The notes: generated by a model from the letters alone, not told the origin. A stretch of DNA of 64,000 nucleotides from Bosea vestrisii (GCF_030144325.1 NZ_CP126307.1:248001-312000); one strand, 5' to 3'; positions 53,951 through 62,072 are shown, numbered from the stretch's first letter. Translations and numbers: made by a program.

Positions 53951-54508
53951 TCAATGCTGACCATCGGCGTAATCGTTGAGGAACTTCATCAAGTTCTGCT
54001 CGATGGGTTGCTGGAGCGCCACTTCGAACTCGGGGCCCGCCATCCCGGTCCCGATCGTGTGCGTTTCCCACATTACAAGAGTTCCCGACCTAGGCCCTAC
54101 GCCTTTGTCATCGCGCGGCAAGCTAACATGCGGCGAAGCTCTAACCGCGACGTACACAGCGGTGACGCCGCCAGACTTCGGGATCGTCGTAGACAGATAG
54201 AGCACCAAATCGAGCGGGTTGCCGGACACCTTCCGCTTGTCCAGCACGCGCTGGAAGGGGTCGGACGAGGCCACAGTCAGTGGTGCGCCAGATTGCCTCG
54301 CCAAAATGCGCACTCGCTGTGTCGCCCACGAGCAGAGGTTTTCTGCGGTTCTGTCGCTATTTCCCGCGATCTCGCAATGAAAAGCTAGGCCCGTCCATCC
54401 GCCGAACTGTTGCTTTAGCCAGCTGCGCTTATGGTCCTCCTGAGCATCCGTGCCGGAGGTGGCGAACAGCACCGCGCATACTCCGATCAGTCGCAAGCTC
54501 CAAGCCAT
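53951..54508 (-). CDS. Hypothetical secreted protein
   Basis: A 185-aa protein with a clear signal peptide (MAWSLRLIGVCAVLFATSGT, cleavage near TDA-QED). The mature part contains two Cys (FHCEIAG, NLCSWATQRV) that could pair. ATG 54508 is preceded by a strong GGAGGGAGCGCG. No known family. It follows the phage late-type gene on the same strand but beyond a terminator, so it probably has its own promoter; a lysogenic-conversion cargo gene is possible. Confidence 0.55.
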   Translation of the reverse strand: MAWSLRLIGVCAVLFATSGTDAQEDHKRSWLKQQFGGWTGLAFHCEIAGNSDRTAENLCSWATQRVRILARQSGAPLTVASSDPFQRVLDKRKVSGNPLDLVLYLSTTIPKSGGVTAVYVAVRASPHVSLPRDDKGVGPRSGTLVMWETHTIGTGMAGPEFEVALQQPIEQNLMKFLNDYADGQH

Positions 54509-54551
54509 CGCGCTCCCTCCAAAGGCGCGAGCATGCCTTTCGACGTGGCCG

Positions 54552-54591
54552 CTGAAAAAGAGGCCCCACCCGGAGTGATCCGAGTAGGGCC
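54552..54591 (-). terminator. Intrinsic terminator after the large phage gene
   Basis: On the minus strand a ~13-bp stem (54579-54591 with 54562-54574, few mismatches) is followed by TCTTTTT. It lies 14 bases beyond the TGAAGTSACTTCA site that contains the stop codon of the 1242-aa gene. Confidence 0.8.
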
Positions 54592-54604
54592 GTTTAGATG
54601 AATG

Positions 54605-54617
54605 TGAAGTGACTTCA
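54605..54617. promoter_or_regulatory. TGAAGTSACTTCA palindrome, site 1
   Basis: Perfect 13-bp palindrome. Read on the minus strand its first three bases are the TGA stop codon of the 1242-aa phage gene. Followed by an intrinsic terminator. Confidence 0.7.
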
Positions 54618-57600
54618 GTTTTGCTTGGGCTGCTGCACGAGCGCCCGAGCCCTCGCGATCTGGCCCTTGGTGATTTCCTGAGCGAGGTCAGGCATCTCCT
54701 TCTTCAGAGCCTCCATCGCCATCATGCGGAAGCCCCCAAGGACGATCTTCAGGTGCCCTATACGGGACCCGTCGAGGTCCTCTTCCTCATCGCCGTCCGT
54801 CATCATGTCCTGATAGGCGCGGCTGGCGATCTCAGCGGCGAGCATCTCATGGACGTTCATGCCGCCCATCTTCACCTCCCCGGTCAGTTCCAAGTAGCGG
54901 TCGTAAGCTGTCTTGCCAGTGATCGGGCTACGGTAGTCGAGGAGGTCAACGCCCTCGTGGGTGGTCGGCGGGTGCGTGAACCCCTTGTCGCCAATGAGCG
55001 CCAGCCGCGCCATCTCGTCCTTCACGTCCTCGCGGGGACTCGCCTTCCACTCTTTGGTGGTCGGCTGTTCCTTCCCGGTGTGGACGCCAGCGACGATGGG
55101 TGACAGCCAGCCCGGCCCGTAGGTCGGGGGCGGAGTGACCGGCTCGCCGAGGATGTTTCGCACGGGGTCGAGGTCTTGAGAGAAGCCGGGGACCTTGCGC
55201 CGCACCGCGTCTATGGCTGACCGCGCCTCCCGCAAATACGGGTCGTCGTTCATCTTGGCGATGGCGTTCGGCGCGAACGAAGCCGCAAGGCTCTTGCCGA
55301 GCTTCTCCGCGTTCCTGTCGGGACTCGTCAGGGCGTCGAGGAACTCCGTAAGACCCTGAAGGTAGGACTTGGAGCTGAGCTGCTTCAACGTGACCACCAT
55401 GGCCTTGCCGGCCGTCTCCCACATGTCATCGTTCGACATGCCGCCAGCCAACTCGGTGTAATCCGCAGCCATCCCGAGGAACCCCGCGAAAGGGTCCATA
55501 CGGGCGAAGCTGACATAGGCGGTCGAGCCGTCGTCCTTCTGAACCCGCATCGAATACGGACGCCAGCCGGTGGCCTCCAGCAACTTGCGCTGCTTCGGGT
55601 CCTGCGGGCCGGCCCCGGTGAGGGAGCCTTCAGTCGCCAGCGCAACCGCGCCGCCCCAAAGCATGCCACCCATCGCCATCTTCGCCTTCGCGTCGGCCTG
55701 CGCTTGGACACCACGGGCTCCTGAAAGAGCGTCGTAGTATTCCTTGCGGCCCAAGTTCAGGACCGGCGTGCGATCCCAAGCGAACCGCAGGAGGTTCGTC
55801 GGGGTCCTGATGAACGGCATGATGACCCGCATAGACGGGTGGTTGCCCGCGAACTTCTGGAGGTCCTCGCCGATGGTCGGCTTGTTGAACCAAGTCGCCG
55901 CCTTCAGGTCCTTCGTGAAGGTGCTCTCGCGGGCGTACTCCAGAGCGTCCGGGTTCATAGCCCGGCCGACATCGTCAACGCTTTCGTCCAGGCGCTTCGA
56001 TACGATCTGTCCGAAGGTGGTGAAGTCGCCGGATTTCCACGAGCCTTCCTGCATGGCCTCGCGGTACGCCTGAGCCCGAACCTCGCCGCGATAGCTGATC
56101 TGCTTCACGAACTCGTCCATCGACATCATCGAGCGGCCGGGCAAGTTCACCAGCGTTCCGAGGGCATCCGCGACCATGGCGACGGTCGAGTTCTGGATGT
56201 TAAAGGCTTCTGAAGGCGGGCGCTTGTAGCTCATGTTCTCCATAACTCGAGAACGGCCGGGGTCGAGCTGCGGGGCGTTGAGACGGAACGCCTTGGCCGC
56301 CATGCTGATGCCGTCCTTCACGGACGCCACCATAGTCCCGTACTGGATCGCAGCTTCCGCCATCTGAGCCCGGCCCTCCGGAGTGGAGTAGCGGGTCGCC
56401 CCAGCAAGGAACTTCTCGGCCGGGCGGAGCGCAGCGGTCATCGTAGAGGACACGAGATTGACCGTCTGCGTCGTGAGGGCGGAGAGCATGCCGTTGGTGC
56501 GGAAGGAGATGACTGCGTTGACGAGGTTCTCGGCGAACCCGCCACGGATGATGGTCGAGACGGCCTTGGTGTTGAGCGACCCGTCAGCGTTCTTCCCAGC
56601 CGCTGCGATGTCCCCTGCCATCGCCCTCAAGCGATCCTCGCCGGCTCCCCGCAGGCTCTCCATATCGAGGTCTGCAAGTGCCCCTGCACGGTTCTTCGCG
56701 GTGATCTTCATCGCATTCAGCGAACGCGCGATCTGCGTCTGCTGGCCCCGGTAGTAGGCTTGGATGTTGGCGGCCACCTCGTAGTTCTTGATGAACGCCT
56801 CGGTGACCTCCTGCCGGTTCTTGTAGGGGCCGACGCCGCCGAGAGGATCGTGATAGATCGCGGCGATGTCGGTGAGCTTCGTATAGGCCGTGGTGAGCAC
56901 GTCCCGATACATGAGCATGGTGGCCGGGAGGTTCTGAAGCTCCCCTGCCGTCTTCCCGATCTGCTGCATCAGGGCCGTTGAGTTGGTCCCGACGATGTCC
57001 GCCAGCTCGTCGGCCTGAGCCTTGAGCATGTCGTTGGTAAGGACATCGGCCCCGCCGCGCTGCTTGGCAATCGCATCGGCGTACATTCGCTGCGTCGCCG
57101 ACATGACGGCGTTAAGGTCGTCGCCGTTCTCGATCAGGTCCGTGCGGATGCCTGAGAGGTTCCGGCCTTGGCCCCAAGCCTGTTCGGTGATCGTCAGCTC
57201 CACGCTCTCGCGCAGGGCCTTCTCGTCCACCTTGATCGGCGCTTCGGGAGCCGTGACGTTGTCGTTCAAGGGCTTCGGACCTGCCTCTTCGGTGACCTTC
57301 GCGGATGCCTCTGCAGAGTCCTTGGGGGCCTCCTTGGCGGGCGCTTCAGGGTTGGCGTTGGGGTCGGCCTTGTTGTCGTTGACAGGCTTTGCAGCGGCCT
57401 CCTCCGGCTCTGGAGCGCGGTCCTTCGAAAGGTCCGGCTCCTCCGGCTTGAAGCCTGACTGCTCCAAGTCATCGAACGCCTTGACCGCCCCCTCTCGGTC
57501 GCCCGCCCGCATTGCCTTGATGCCCTTGACGACGTGGATCAAGCCCTCCGCCGCCATGCCAATGCCGAGACCTTCAGCCGCGTTCTTCAGTCGGCCGATG

Positions 57601-58343
57601 GCTTGGGTGTCATCCGGCCGGGCGGCGAGGAACTGAGTGACCGGATCGCGGAGGTTGGTGTGCGTCTCGATCAGGTTCGACAGGCGCTCCTCATAGGGGT
57701 CGAAGGAGAGCATATCGACCAGAGCGCCACGGCCCGCACCTTGAGCGACCGCGCCGCCGACAGTCGGGGCCGCGACCATGCCGGCCGCCTTCAGGAAGCG
57801 CCCGCCCGTGTAGTAGGCGGAAGCGAACTGAGTGACCTCTTTGACGAGACCTCCGGTGACGGTGGTGGCCTTCGGGGTGACTGCGGTATCCAGCGGGAGG
57901 GCCAGCGGGTTCGCTGCTCCGCTGACGATGCCGGGCGCGATGCCCGACATGTCAAAGAGGTTCTCGTGCACCCACTTCACGGCGGGCTGCGTCACGAGGC
58001 CGTACATGGCCCCGGAGGTTTCGTTGATCGCCGAAGCGACGCCCCGGTTTACCTGTCCGGGGATTTCGAGGATGCCCCCGCCGATATCCTTGGCGACCTT
58101 GCCGGCTGTGGCGAGGGGACCGCTGGAGGGCTCTGCGGGAGCGATGAGTGACTGGCCGGAGCTTTCGAGGGCCAACAGCTCGTCAACGAGCGGGTCGTCT
58201 CCCGGCTTATATCGCGCGGCAGGGGACTCTTGAGTGGGGGGAGGGGCGATGAGCGATTGGCCGGAGGCTTCGAGAGCGTCCAGCTCGTCAAGCAATGCGT
58301 CTTCGCCCGGCGCGATGCGCTGGGGTGTTGTGGTGTCTGCCAT
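54615..58343 (-). CDS. Phage internal-virion/large structural protein (podovirus-like)
   Basis: A 1242-aa protein of the kind found as the long, poorly conserved internal-core protein of podovirus-like phages. It begins with a tandem motif: PGEDALLDELDALEASGQSL (12-31) and PGDDPLVDELLALESSGQSL (47-66). Ala/Gly-rich hydrophobic stretches follow (~150-210), then a charged Ala/Pro/Glu linker (~290-375) and a long helical region. RSMMSMDEFVKQISYRGEVR, MRVIMPFIRTPTNLLRFAWD and the segment around GGMLWGGAVALATEG resemble related phage proteins in memory. No enzymatic motif found. Start ATG 58343 lies within the previous ORF (56-base overlap). Confidence 0.65.
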   Translation of the reverse strand: MADTTTPQRIAPGEDALLDELDALEASGQSLIAPPPTQESPAARYKPGDDPLVDELLALESSGQSLIAPAEPSSGPLATAGKVAKDIGGGILEIPGQVNRGVASAINETSGAMYGLVTQPAVKWVHENLFDMSGIAPGIVSGAANPLALPLDTAVTPKATTVTGGLVKEVTQFASAYYTGGRFLKAAGMVAAPTVGGAVAQGAGRGALVDMLSFDPYEERLSNLIETHTNLRDPVTQFLAARPDDTQAIGRLKNAAEGLGIGMAAEGLIHVVKGIKAMRAGDREGAVKAFDDLEQSGFKPEEPDLSKDRAPEPEEAAAKPVNDNKADPNANPEAPAKEAPKDSAEASAKVTEEAGPKPLNDNVTAPEAPIKVDEKALRESVELTITEQAWGQGRNLSGIRTDLIENGDDLNAVMSATQRMYADAIAKQRGGADVLTNDMLKAQADELADIVGTNSTALMQQIGKTAGELQNLPATMLMYRDVLTTAYTKLTDIAAIYHDPLGGVGPYKNRQEVTEAFIKNYEVAANIQAYYRGQQTQIARSLNAMKITAKNRAGALADLDMESLRGAGEDRLRAMAGDIAAAGKNADGSLNTKAVSTIIRGGFAENLVNAVISFRTNGMLSALTTQTVNLVSSTMTAALRPAEKFLAGATRYSTPEGRAQMAEAAIQYGTMVASVKDGISMAAKAFRLNAPQLDPGRSRVMENMSYKRPPSEAFNIQNSTVAMVADALGTLVNLPGRSMMSMDEFVKQISYRGEVRAQAYREAMQEGSWKSGDFTTFGQIVSKRLDESVDDVGRAMNPDALEYARESTFTKDLKAATWFNKPTIGEDLQKFAGNHPSMRVIMPFIRTPTNLLRFAWDRTPVLNLGRKEYYDALSGARGVQAQADAKAKMAMGGMLWGGAVALATEGSLTGAGPQDPKQRKLLEATGWRPYSMRVQKDDGSTAYVSFARMDPFAGFLGMAADYTELAGGMSNDDMWETAGKAMVVTLKQLSSKSYLQGLTEFLDALTSPDRNAEKLGKSLAASFAPNAIAKMNDDPYLREARSAIDAVRRKVPGFSQDLDPVRNILGEPVTPPPTYGPGWLSPIVAGVHTGKEQPTTKEWKASPREDVKDEMARLALIGDKGFTHPPTTHEGVDLLDYRSPITGKTAYDRYLELTGEVKMGGMNVHEMLAAEIASRAYQDMMTDGDEEEDLDGSRIGHLKIVLGGFRMMAMEALKKEMPDLAQEITKGQIARARALVQQPKQN

Positions 58344-58740
58344 GTTGGCTTGAGGCTTTCTGTGAGGGGATGTTGGCTTGGGCCGCTGAAGCGGGCGTTA
58401 GCCGGAGAACTGCCGGAAACTCGGCAGGTTTGACGGGATGGTGAGTGAAGACGGGGCGAAGCCCCTGCCGGCTGGGACTAGGCCGAAACCGGCTCAGGTT
58501 CCGGGATTTCCTGCTGGTGTCCGTAGAAGGGTTTGAGCCCATTCGGAAGGGCCAGAGGGGGCAGGCGACGGCCGTGCAACGCCGGGCTTCGGAACGGCTT
58601 CCGCCGCTGCAATCTAGGCACTTTTCGCGGATCGTCCTCAGGATGGGCCTAGGCTCATGGCCGAAGGTTCGAAGCTCGGAAACCGTCAAGTCTTTGGGGT
58701 TTCTGCCGATCAGGAAGCCTTCCACGGGGTCGGCTTCCAT
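58288..58740 (-). CDS. Small phage protein with a CxxC-CxxxxC (CLDCSGGS) motif
   Basis: The N-terminal part contains REKCLDCSGGSRSEARRCTA followed by VACPLWPFRMGSNP, a four-cysteine pattern that recurs in short phage proteins of unknown role and would suit zinc binding. ATG 58740 (MEADPVEGFLIG) is chosen; the frame continues upstream to a TTG at 58842, but that would lie within a terminator hairpin. The Ser/Pro/Gln-rich C-terminal half may be poorly conserved readthrough. Confidence 0.5.
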   Translation of the reverse strand: MEADPVEGFLIGRNPKDLTVSELRTFGHEPRPILRTIREKCLDCSGGSRSEARRCTAVACPLWPFRMGSNPSTDTSRKSRNLSRFRPSPSRQGLRPVFTHHPVKPAEFPAVLRLTPASAAQANIPSQKASSQHGRHHNTPAHRAGRRRIA

Positions 58741-58801
58741 CGCAGCGGTCAGGTCGGAGTAGAGGTGTTGGGACAAGGGGTCTTTCGGGGTTGGGGGAAT
58801 G

Positions 58802-58833
58802 AAAAAGCCCGCCGAGCTGGGGAGCCGGGCGGG
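58802..58833 (-). terminator. Intrinsic terminator
   Basis: On the minus strand CCCGCC (58833-58828) pairs with GGCGGG (58813-58808) and is followed by CTTTTTC. It lies 21 bases beyond the palindrome variant at 58855-58867. Confidence 0.75.
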
Positions 58834-58854
58834 TGTGGACAACAGTTGGAAAGG

Positions 58855-58867
58855 TGAAGTGATTTCA
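58855..58867. promoter_or_regulatory. TGAAGTSACTTCA palindrome, site 2 (one mismatch)
   Basis: TGAAGTGATTTCA on the plus strand. Read on the minus strand it begins with a TGA that would end a 15-codon ORF (58912-58865, RGAIVRSNTARQQF), perhaps the tail of a lost phage gene. A terminator follows. Confidence 0.6.
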
Positions 58868-58932
58868 GAATTGCTGACGAGCTGTGTTGCTGCGTACGAT
58901 CGCCCCCCGCATCGGGAGAGGACGCCGCCATT

Positions 58933-59408
58933 TTGCGTTGGATTTCGAGTTTAGCGACAGCACTGTCAGCCGTTGTGGCTGTTGGGCTGTTGATTGTCGT
59001 GGCGGGCCTTATTCCGGCGAGGTTAGGCAGTCAGTGGACGGGCCAAGGTGAGCCGGACTATGAGAAGGTCTCTTCCGAACTAGCGAGGTATCGAGCGATA
59101 TTCAGAGGCCGGTCACCTTCAATAGGCGATCAGCTAGACCTCTCTGGACTCAACAACGGAGACTGGCGTACGGCCTGTCTTGTGGGGGCTACAACAACTA
59201 CATCAGAGTGATCAAGGAGCGCGACCCGGTCGATTGGACGTTGGAAGTGCGAGGATTTGTTGACGAGTTCGAGATGGCGCTCGCTTACGTCGATACAGCA
59301 GGCAATCCACACGTGATGCACTTTAGAGAGGGCATTGGCTCGGATGGGCAGCACTTCAAGAAGTGCATTTCTAAGCCGGATACAGCTTTATCCCTCGCAT
59401 GGTCCTAA
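58933..59408 (+). pseudogene. Hypothetical membrane-anchored protein, frameshifted
   Basis: Plus-strand gene inside the minus-strand phage block. The first frame has an N-terminal membrane segment (LSAVVAVGLLIVVAGLIPA) and runs to NNGDWRTACLVG. After one missing G in the GGGGG run at 59184-59188 the other frame continues GYNNYIRVIKERDPVDWTLE to CISKPDTALSLAWS at 59408. Corrected length ~158 aa, start probably TTG 58933. Opposite orientation and own unit suggest a lysogenic-conversion (moron) gene. No family recognised. Confidence 0.5.
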
Positions 59409-59920
59409 ACGACCTTGAGTGCGGCCTTCTTGGCTTCTGACTTCGCCAGCCCATCGACCTCTTCATTTTGGATGTTACCTGCGTGGCCCCTGGTCCAAAC
59501 CCACTTGAGCTTGGCGGGCTTCTCCGACAGCTCCACGAGCTGAAGCCAAAGGTCGAGGTTCTTGACCTGCTTATTGTCCGACCCGCGCCAGCCGTTCCGT
59601 TTCCAGCCGAAGCGCCACTCCGTCATGCCCTTGATGACAAGCTGAGAGTCCCCGACCATCGTGACGAAGGCTCCCGGCCGGATGGCTTCAAGGGCCTTGA
59701 TGGCGGCTGTGAGTTCCGCGCGGTTGTTCGTCGTGTCGGGCAGGGGGCCTTTCAGGATTTTGCGGGAGCCTGTCAGGGTGTTGACGAGGATCGCTGCATA
59801 TCCGCCTGGGCCGGGATTGCCGAGACAGGAGCCGTCGAAGTGGACGGTGATTTCTCGATGAGGCAGGGCTTCAGAGCCAGTTGGTGATTGCTCATCGATT
59901 TGGGCGAGTAACTCACTCAT
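59405..59920 (-). CDS. rnhA: Ribonuclease HI
   Basis: A 171-aa RNase HI, cleaving RNA in RNA-DNA hybrids. Catalytic DEDD residues are all present: Asp29 in FDGSCLGNPGPGGYA, Glu69 in NNRAELTAAIKAL, Asp91 in GDSQLVIKGM and Asp156 in EEVDGLAKSEAKK, with the GHAGNIQNE handle before the last. ATG 59920 overlaps the stop of the upstream phage gene by eight bases, so it is translationally coupled and is the phage's own copy (primer removal), distinct from the chromosomal enzyme. Confidence 0.92.
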   Translation of the reverse strand: MSELLAQIDEQSPTGSEALPHREITVHFDGSCLGNPGPGGYAAILVNTLTGSRKILKGPLPDTTNNRAELTAAIKALEAIRPGAFVTMVGDSQLVIKGMTEWRFGWKRNGWRGSDNKQVKNLDLWLQLVELSEKPAKLKWVWTRGHAGNIQNEEVDGLAKSEAKKAALKVV

Positions 59921-60749
59921 CGTTCTCGTCCTTCGGAAGGATCCACACTCGGTGGTGCCTTTGAGCTGGCGACATCCGATGAAGAGTTGGGGCGTACCTG
60001 AGAAGCTCAACAATGGTGAAGTTCGGATCAGTCGGCTTCACCCAGCGCCGACTGAAATCCGGGGTGTAAAGTGCTTGAGTAATGTATCCATCAGGCAGGA
60101 CCTCACTGTCTGACCACTTGATGGCTTCGACAGGCGCGGTGCAGCTTCGACCCCGAGGTGGGACTCTGTCCCCGACCATCCGCTTTGCCCAATATAGCGG
60201 CCGCTCTTTCCGACGCTGGCAAGCCGCTCGCTGTGCTTTGCGGGCTTTGCTGTACCGCGTGACCAATGCAGGTGTGACCTCAAGGATGGTCGCTACGGTC
60301 TTGAGCATCAGTTGCGGGTAGTGGTCGAGCACCCAACAGGTGAGCTGTCGGGTATCGAGCGGCTCCTGACGGGTCGCCTTGAAGGCGGTGAGGGCGCTCC
60401 TGACGTCGCCGACCTCATCATCCTTCCGACACTCCTTCTCATAGTCGGCTCTTGCTTCGTGCCATCCTTGGTTGATGACGGCTTGCCCATGGGGGCTGAA
60501 CACGTCGAAGGGGTATCCGGACTTGGGCTTGTCATGGCGGAGGCCAACCCCCGCCTCTACGAGGCTTCGGGGAAGTCGGAAGCGGACGCCCTCCTTAGCG
60601 AGGATGCCCATGTGATGAAGAATGAGACGGGTGGTCTTGGGACCGACCCCGTACCGTTCGCCGAGTTCGGTGGTCGTGATCCACTCTCCGATGGACTTGG
60701 TCTCTAGCCGGCCGGTGGCGCGGTCGAGGACCTCTTGCTGGTATTGCAT
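59913..60749 (-). CDS. Hypothetical phage protein with a helix-turn-helix-like N-terminus
   Basis: A 278-aa protein starting MQYQQEVLDRATGRLE. Residues ~25-60 (ITTTELGERYGVGPKTTRLI, LHHMGILAKEGVRFRLPRSL) look like a winged or MerR-type helix-turn-helix, and TVATILEVTPALVTRYSKA suggests a second one. Basic middle and C-terminus. Possibly a replication or DNA-binding protein, given its coupling to RNase HI. ATG 60749 follows GGAGACCGACC. Confidence 0.55.
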   Translation of the reverse strand: MQYQQEVLDRATGRLETKSIGEWITTTELGERYGVGPKTTRLILHHMGILAKEGVRFRLPRSLVEAGVGLRHDKPKSGYPFDVFSPHGQAVINQGWHEARADYEKECRKDDEVGDVRSALTAFKATRQEPLDTRQLTCWVLDHYPQLMLKTVATILEVTPALVTRYSKARKAQRAACQRRKERPLYWAKRMVGDRVPPRGRSCTAPVEAIKWSDSEVLPDGYITQALYTPDFSRRWVKPTDPNFTIVELLRYAPTLHRMSPAQRHHRVWILPKDENDE

Positions 60750-60785
60750 GGTCGGTCTCCAATGGGCCGGAGGCCCTGAGAATGA

Positions 60786-60809
60786 GAAAACCCGCCACTG
60801 AGGGCGGGT
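60786..60809 (-). terminator. Intrinsic terminator
   Basis: On the minus strand ACCCGCC (60809-60803) pairs with GGCGGGT (60796-60790) and is followed by TTTCTC. It begins only four bases beyond the palindrome at 60813-60825. Confidence 0.75.
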
Positions 60810-60812
60810 CGG

Positions 60813-60825
60813 TGAAGTGACTTCA
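60813..60825. promoter_or_regulatory. TGAAGTSACTTCA palindrome, site 3
   Basis: Perfect 13-bp palindrome, directly before the terminator at 60786-60809. On the minus strand its TGA would be the stop of the frame ending LGSRLANLADLADPT, which may be the true C-terminus of the HNH-like gene if that gene is frameshifted. Confidence 0.7.
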
Positions 60826-60845
60826 GGTTGGGTCAGCTAAGTCGG

Positions 60846-61250
60846 CTAGGTTCGCCAGCCGGCTCCCGAGCGGGCCTGCGGGCGTCTGTCGTCTCTGCCG
60901 TAGCGGGGCTTGGTCTCTGAGACTTTGCGGGTGGTCAGGTTCAGGCGGCGAAGGTCGGTGTGGTCGCCGCTGACATATGAGACGCGCACTGAGCGATCCT
61001 GTGGGGACGTGAGCCCGAGGATGATACGGGCAACTCGGGCATGGCCGCGAGCTTTTGCATAGGTCGTGACGTATCCGAGGTGGAGATACCAATTTGGGGA
61101 GAAGCCTGCGGCAAGCACCCGCTCATGGTCTTGAGGTGAGATGCGGGCGAGCCTGTCAGAGTTCGCGAGGGGAACGCGGAGGAAGAGCTGTCCGGTTCGG
61201 TCATCAGTGGTTGTGTCGGGTGGCCGGAGGGCCTCGTAAGGCATCGGCAT
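60846..61250 (-). CDS. HNH-endonuclease-like phage protein (degenerate)
   Basis: A 134-aa basic protein. LHLGYVTTYAKARGHARVAR, IILGLTSPQDRSVRVSYVSG and DHTDLRRLNLTTRK resemble the HNH homing-endonuclease pattern (chromosome-like region, then xxNGDxxDNRxxNL), but the first His is replaced by Tyr, so it may be inactive or only DNA-binding. ATG 61250 follows CAGGAGACCC. The last ~20 residues are in doubt: the alternative frame ends with the better-looking RLANLADLADPT at 60823 and would put the stop inside the palindrome, as for other genes here. Confidence 0.5.
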   Translation of the reverse strand: MPMPYEALRPPDTTTDDRTGQLFLRVPLANSDRLARISPQDHERVLAAGFSPNWYLHLGYVTTYAKARGHARVARIILGLTSPQDRSVRVSYVSGDHTDLRRLNLTTRKVSETKPRYGRDDRRPQARSGAGWRT

Positions 61251-61318
61251 GGGTCTCCTGTAGTTGTGTATGAGGCTAAAGCGACGGATGAGAGAAAGGT
61301 GGAGCGGAGCTTCACAAG

Positions 61319-61331
61319 TGAAGTCACTCCA
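61319..61331. promoter_or_regulatory. TGAAGTSACTTCA palindrome, site 4 (one mismatch)
   Basis: TGAAGTCACTCCA on the plus strand, overlapping a second palindrome CTTCAC-AA-GTGAAG (61310-61323). Unlike the other sites it lies at the 5' side of a gene, ~70 bases upstream of the HNH-like start, next to the repeat array. Confidence 0.5.
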
Positions 61332-61340
61332 CTTTTGGCT

Positions 61341-61521
61341 CCGTATAGGTTATGGTGGCCCCTAATCGGCTAAGTGGGCCGCGAGGACCGCGCCGTATTA
61401 GCTATAGGCGCAACCTAATCGACCTGAAGCGACGGCGCGGCGGGCAGCGGGAAGGCGGACGTAGCTAAGGGTGCAACCCAATCGACCTGCCGCATAGGCT
61501 AAAGGTGGCCCCTAATTACCC
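61341..61521. repeat. Four-copy imperfect ~32-bp repeat array
   Basis: Copies lie at 61341-61370, 61393-61426, 61456-61489 and 61490-61521. On the minus strand each reads approximately GATTRGG, a GC-rich core, a TAGC-like step and TACGG-like ending. Copies 1 and 4 share GGGGCCACC; copies 2 and 3 share GGTTGC(G/A)CC and a CAGGTC lead, giving an A-B-B-A order. Lies upstream of the HNH-like gene; the last copy overlaps the stop of the next gene. Could be phage promoters, iterons or protein-binding sites. Confidence 0.65.
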
Positions 61522-61844
61522 AATAGCACCTCAATCTCCGCTGCAACGCCCCTGCCGTACTCCGTCAGGCTCACCACAAGCACGCCCTTCTCCTTCCGGG
61601 TCCGGACCAACAGCGCATCCTCCATGAGTACGATGTTCCGATAGCCGCTGCCGGCTCCCATCGTCAGCGCCTTCTCCAGCTCCGGCTTCGCTATCTCTCC
61701 CCGGCAGGCGACCAGCACGAACGCTGCGGCCGACCTCATCTCCCATCGGTCGTGGATTTGGTTGAGCCGCTGGAGGACCTGAAGGAGCCGGGCGAGGGGC
61801 GGGAGGGCGCGGGCAGGTTTCGTCCTGGGGGAATGCGTCGTCAT
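61512..61844 (-). CDS. Hypothetical protein with winged-helix-like fold
   Basis: A 110-aa protein. After a basic, proline-rich start (MTTHSPRTKPARALPPL), the rest suggests a winged helix: RSAAAFVLVACRGEIAKPEL, GSGYRNIVLMEDALLVRTRK and VVSLTEYGRGVAAEIEVL. It resembles MarR-like phage or accessory regulators. ATG 61844 overlaps the preceding stop (ATGA). It could be the regulator of the nearby palindromes or repeat array; that is conjecture. Confidence 0.5.
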   Translation of the reverse strand: MTTHSPRTKPARALPPLARLLQVLQRLNQIHDRWEMRSAAAFVLVACRGEIAKPELEKALTMGAGSGYRNIVLMEDALLVRTRKEKGVLVVSLTEYGRGVAAEIEVLLGN

Positions 61845-61990
61845 GGGCAGTTCTTCTGGCAGTAGCTCGGCCGGCTCCCCTCCGGTTGGTCAGGGCCGCA
61901 AAGGCTCATGGCATGTCGGATCGTGTCCTTTTGGCTGGGGGAGTAGATCAGCACGACGAGGACCCCGAGGACGAAGGTGATGGCGGGCAT
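61841..61990 (-). CDS. 49-aa small membrane protein
   Basis: A single hydrophobic helix at the N-terminus (MPAITFVLGVLVVLIYSPSQ) and a Cys-containing polar tail (SLCGPDQPEGSRPSYCQKNC). A GGGAG ribosome site precedes ATG 61990, and the stop overlaps the winged-helix gene start. A phage membrane protein (holin- or spanin-like) or inhibitor is possible; not recognisable. Confidence 0.5.
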   Translation of the reverse strand: MPAITFVLGVLVVLIYSPSQKDTIRHAMSLCGPDQPEGSRPSYCQKNCP

Positions 61991-62026
61991 TTGAGTGGCT
62001 CCCTGCGGTGGGAACAGAGACAGGAA

Positions 62027-62054
62027 GGCCGGAGTGGATTGCTCCGCCCCGGCC
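62027..62054 (-). terminator. Terminator-like hairpin
   Basis: GGCCGG (62027-62032) with CCGGCC (62049-62054) and further inner pairing. T-tract weak. It lies 18 bases beyond the palindrome at 62073-62085. Confidence 0.5.
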
Positions 62055-62072
62055 GTGTAGGCATCCGAAAAG

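Noticed and set aside
61393..61426. T7-type promoter suggested by TAATACGG on the minus strand
   Set aside because: Only seven or eight bases match and the other three array copies do not keep them; kept as an unexplained repeat array instead.
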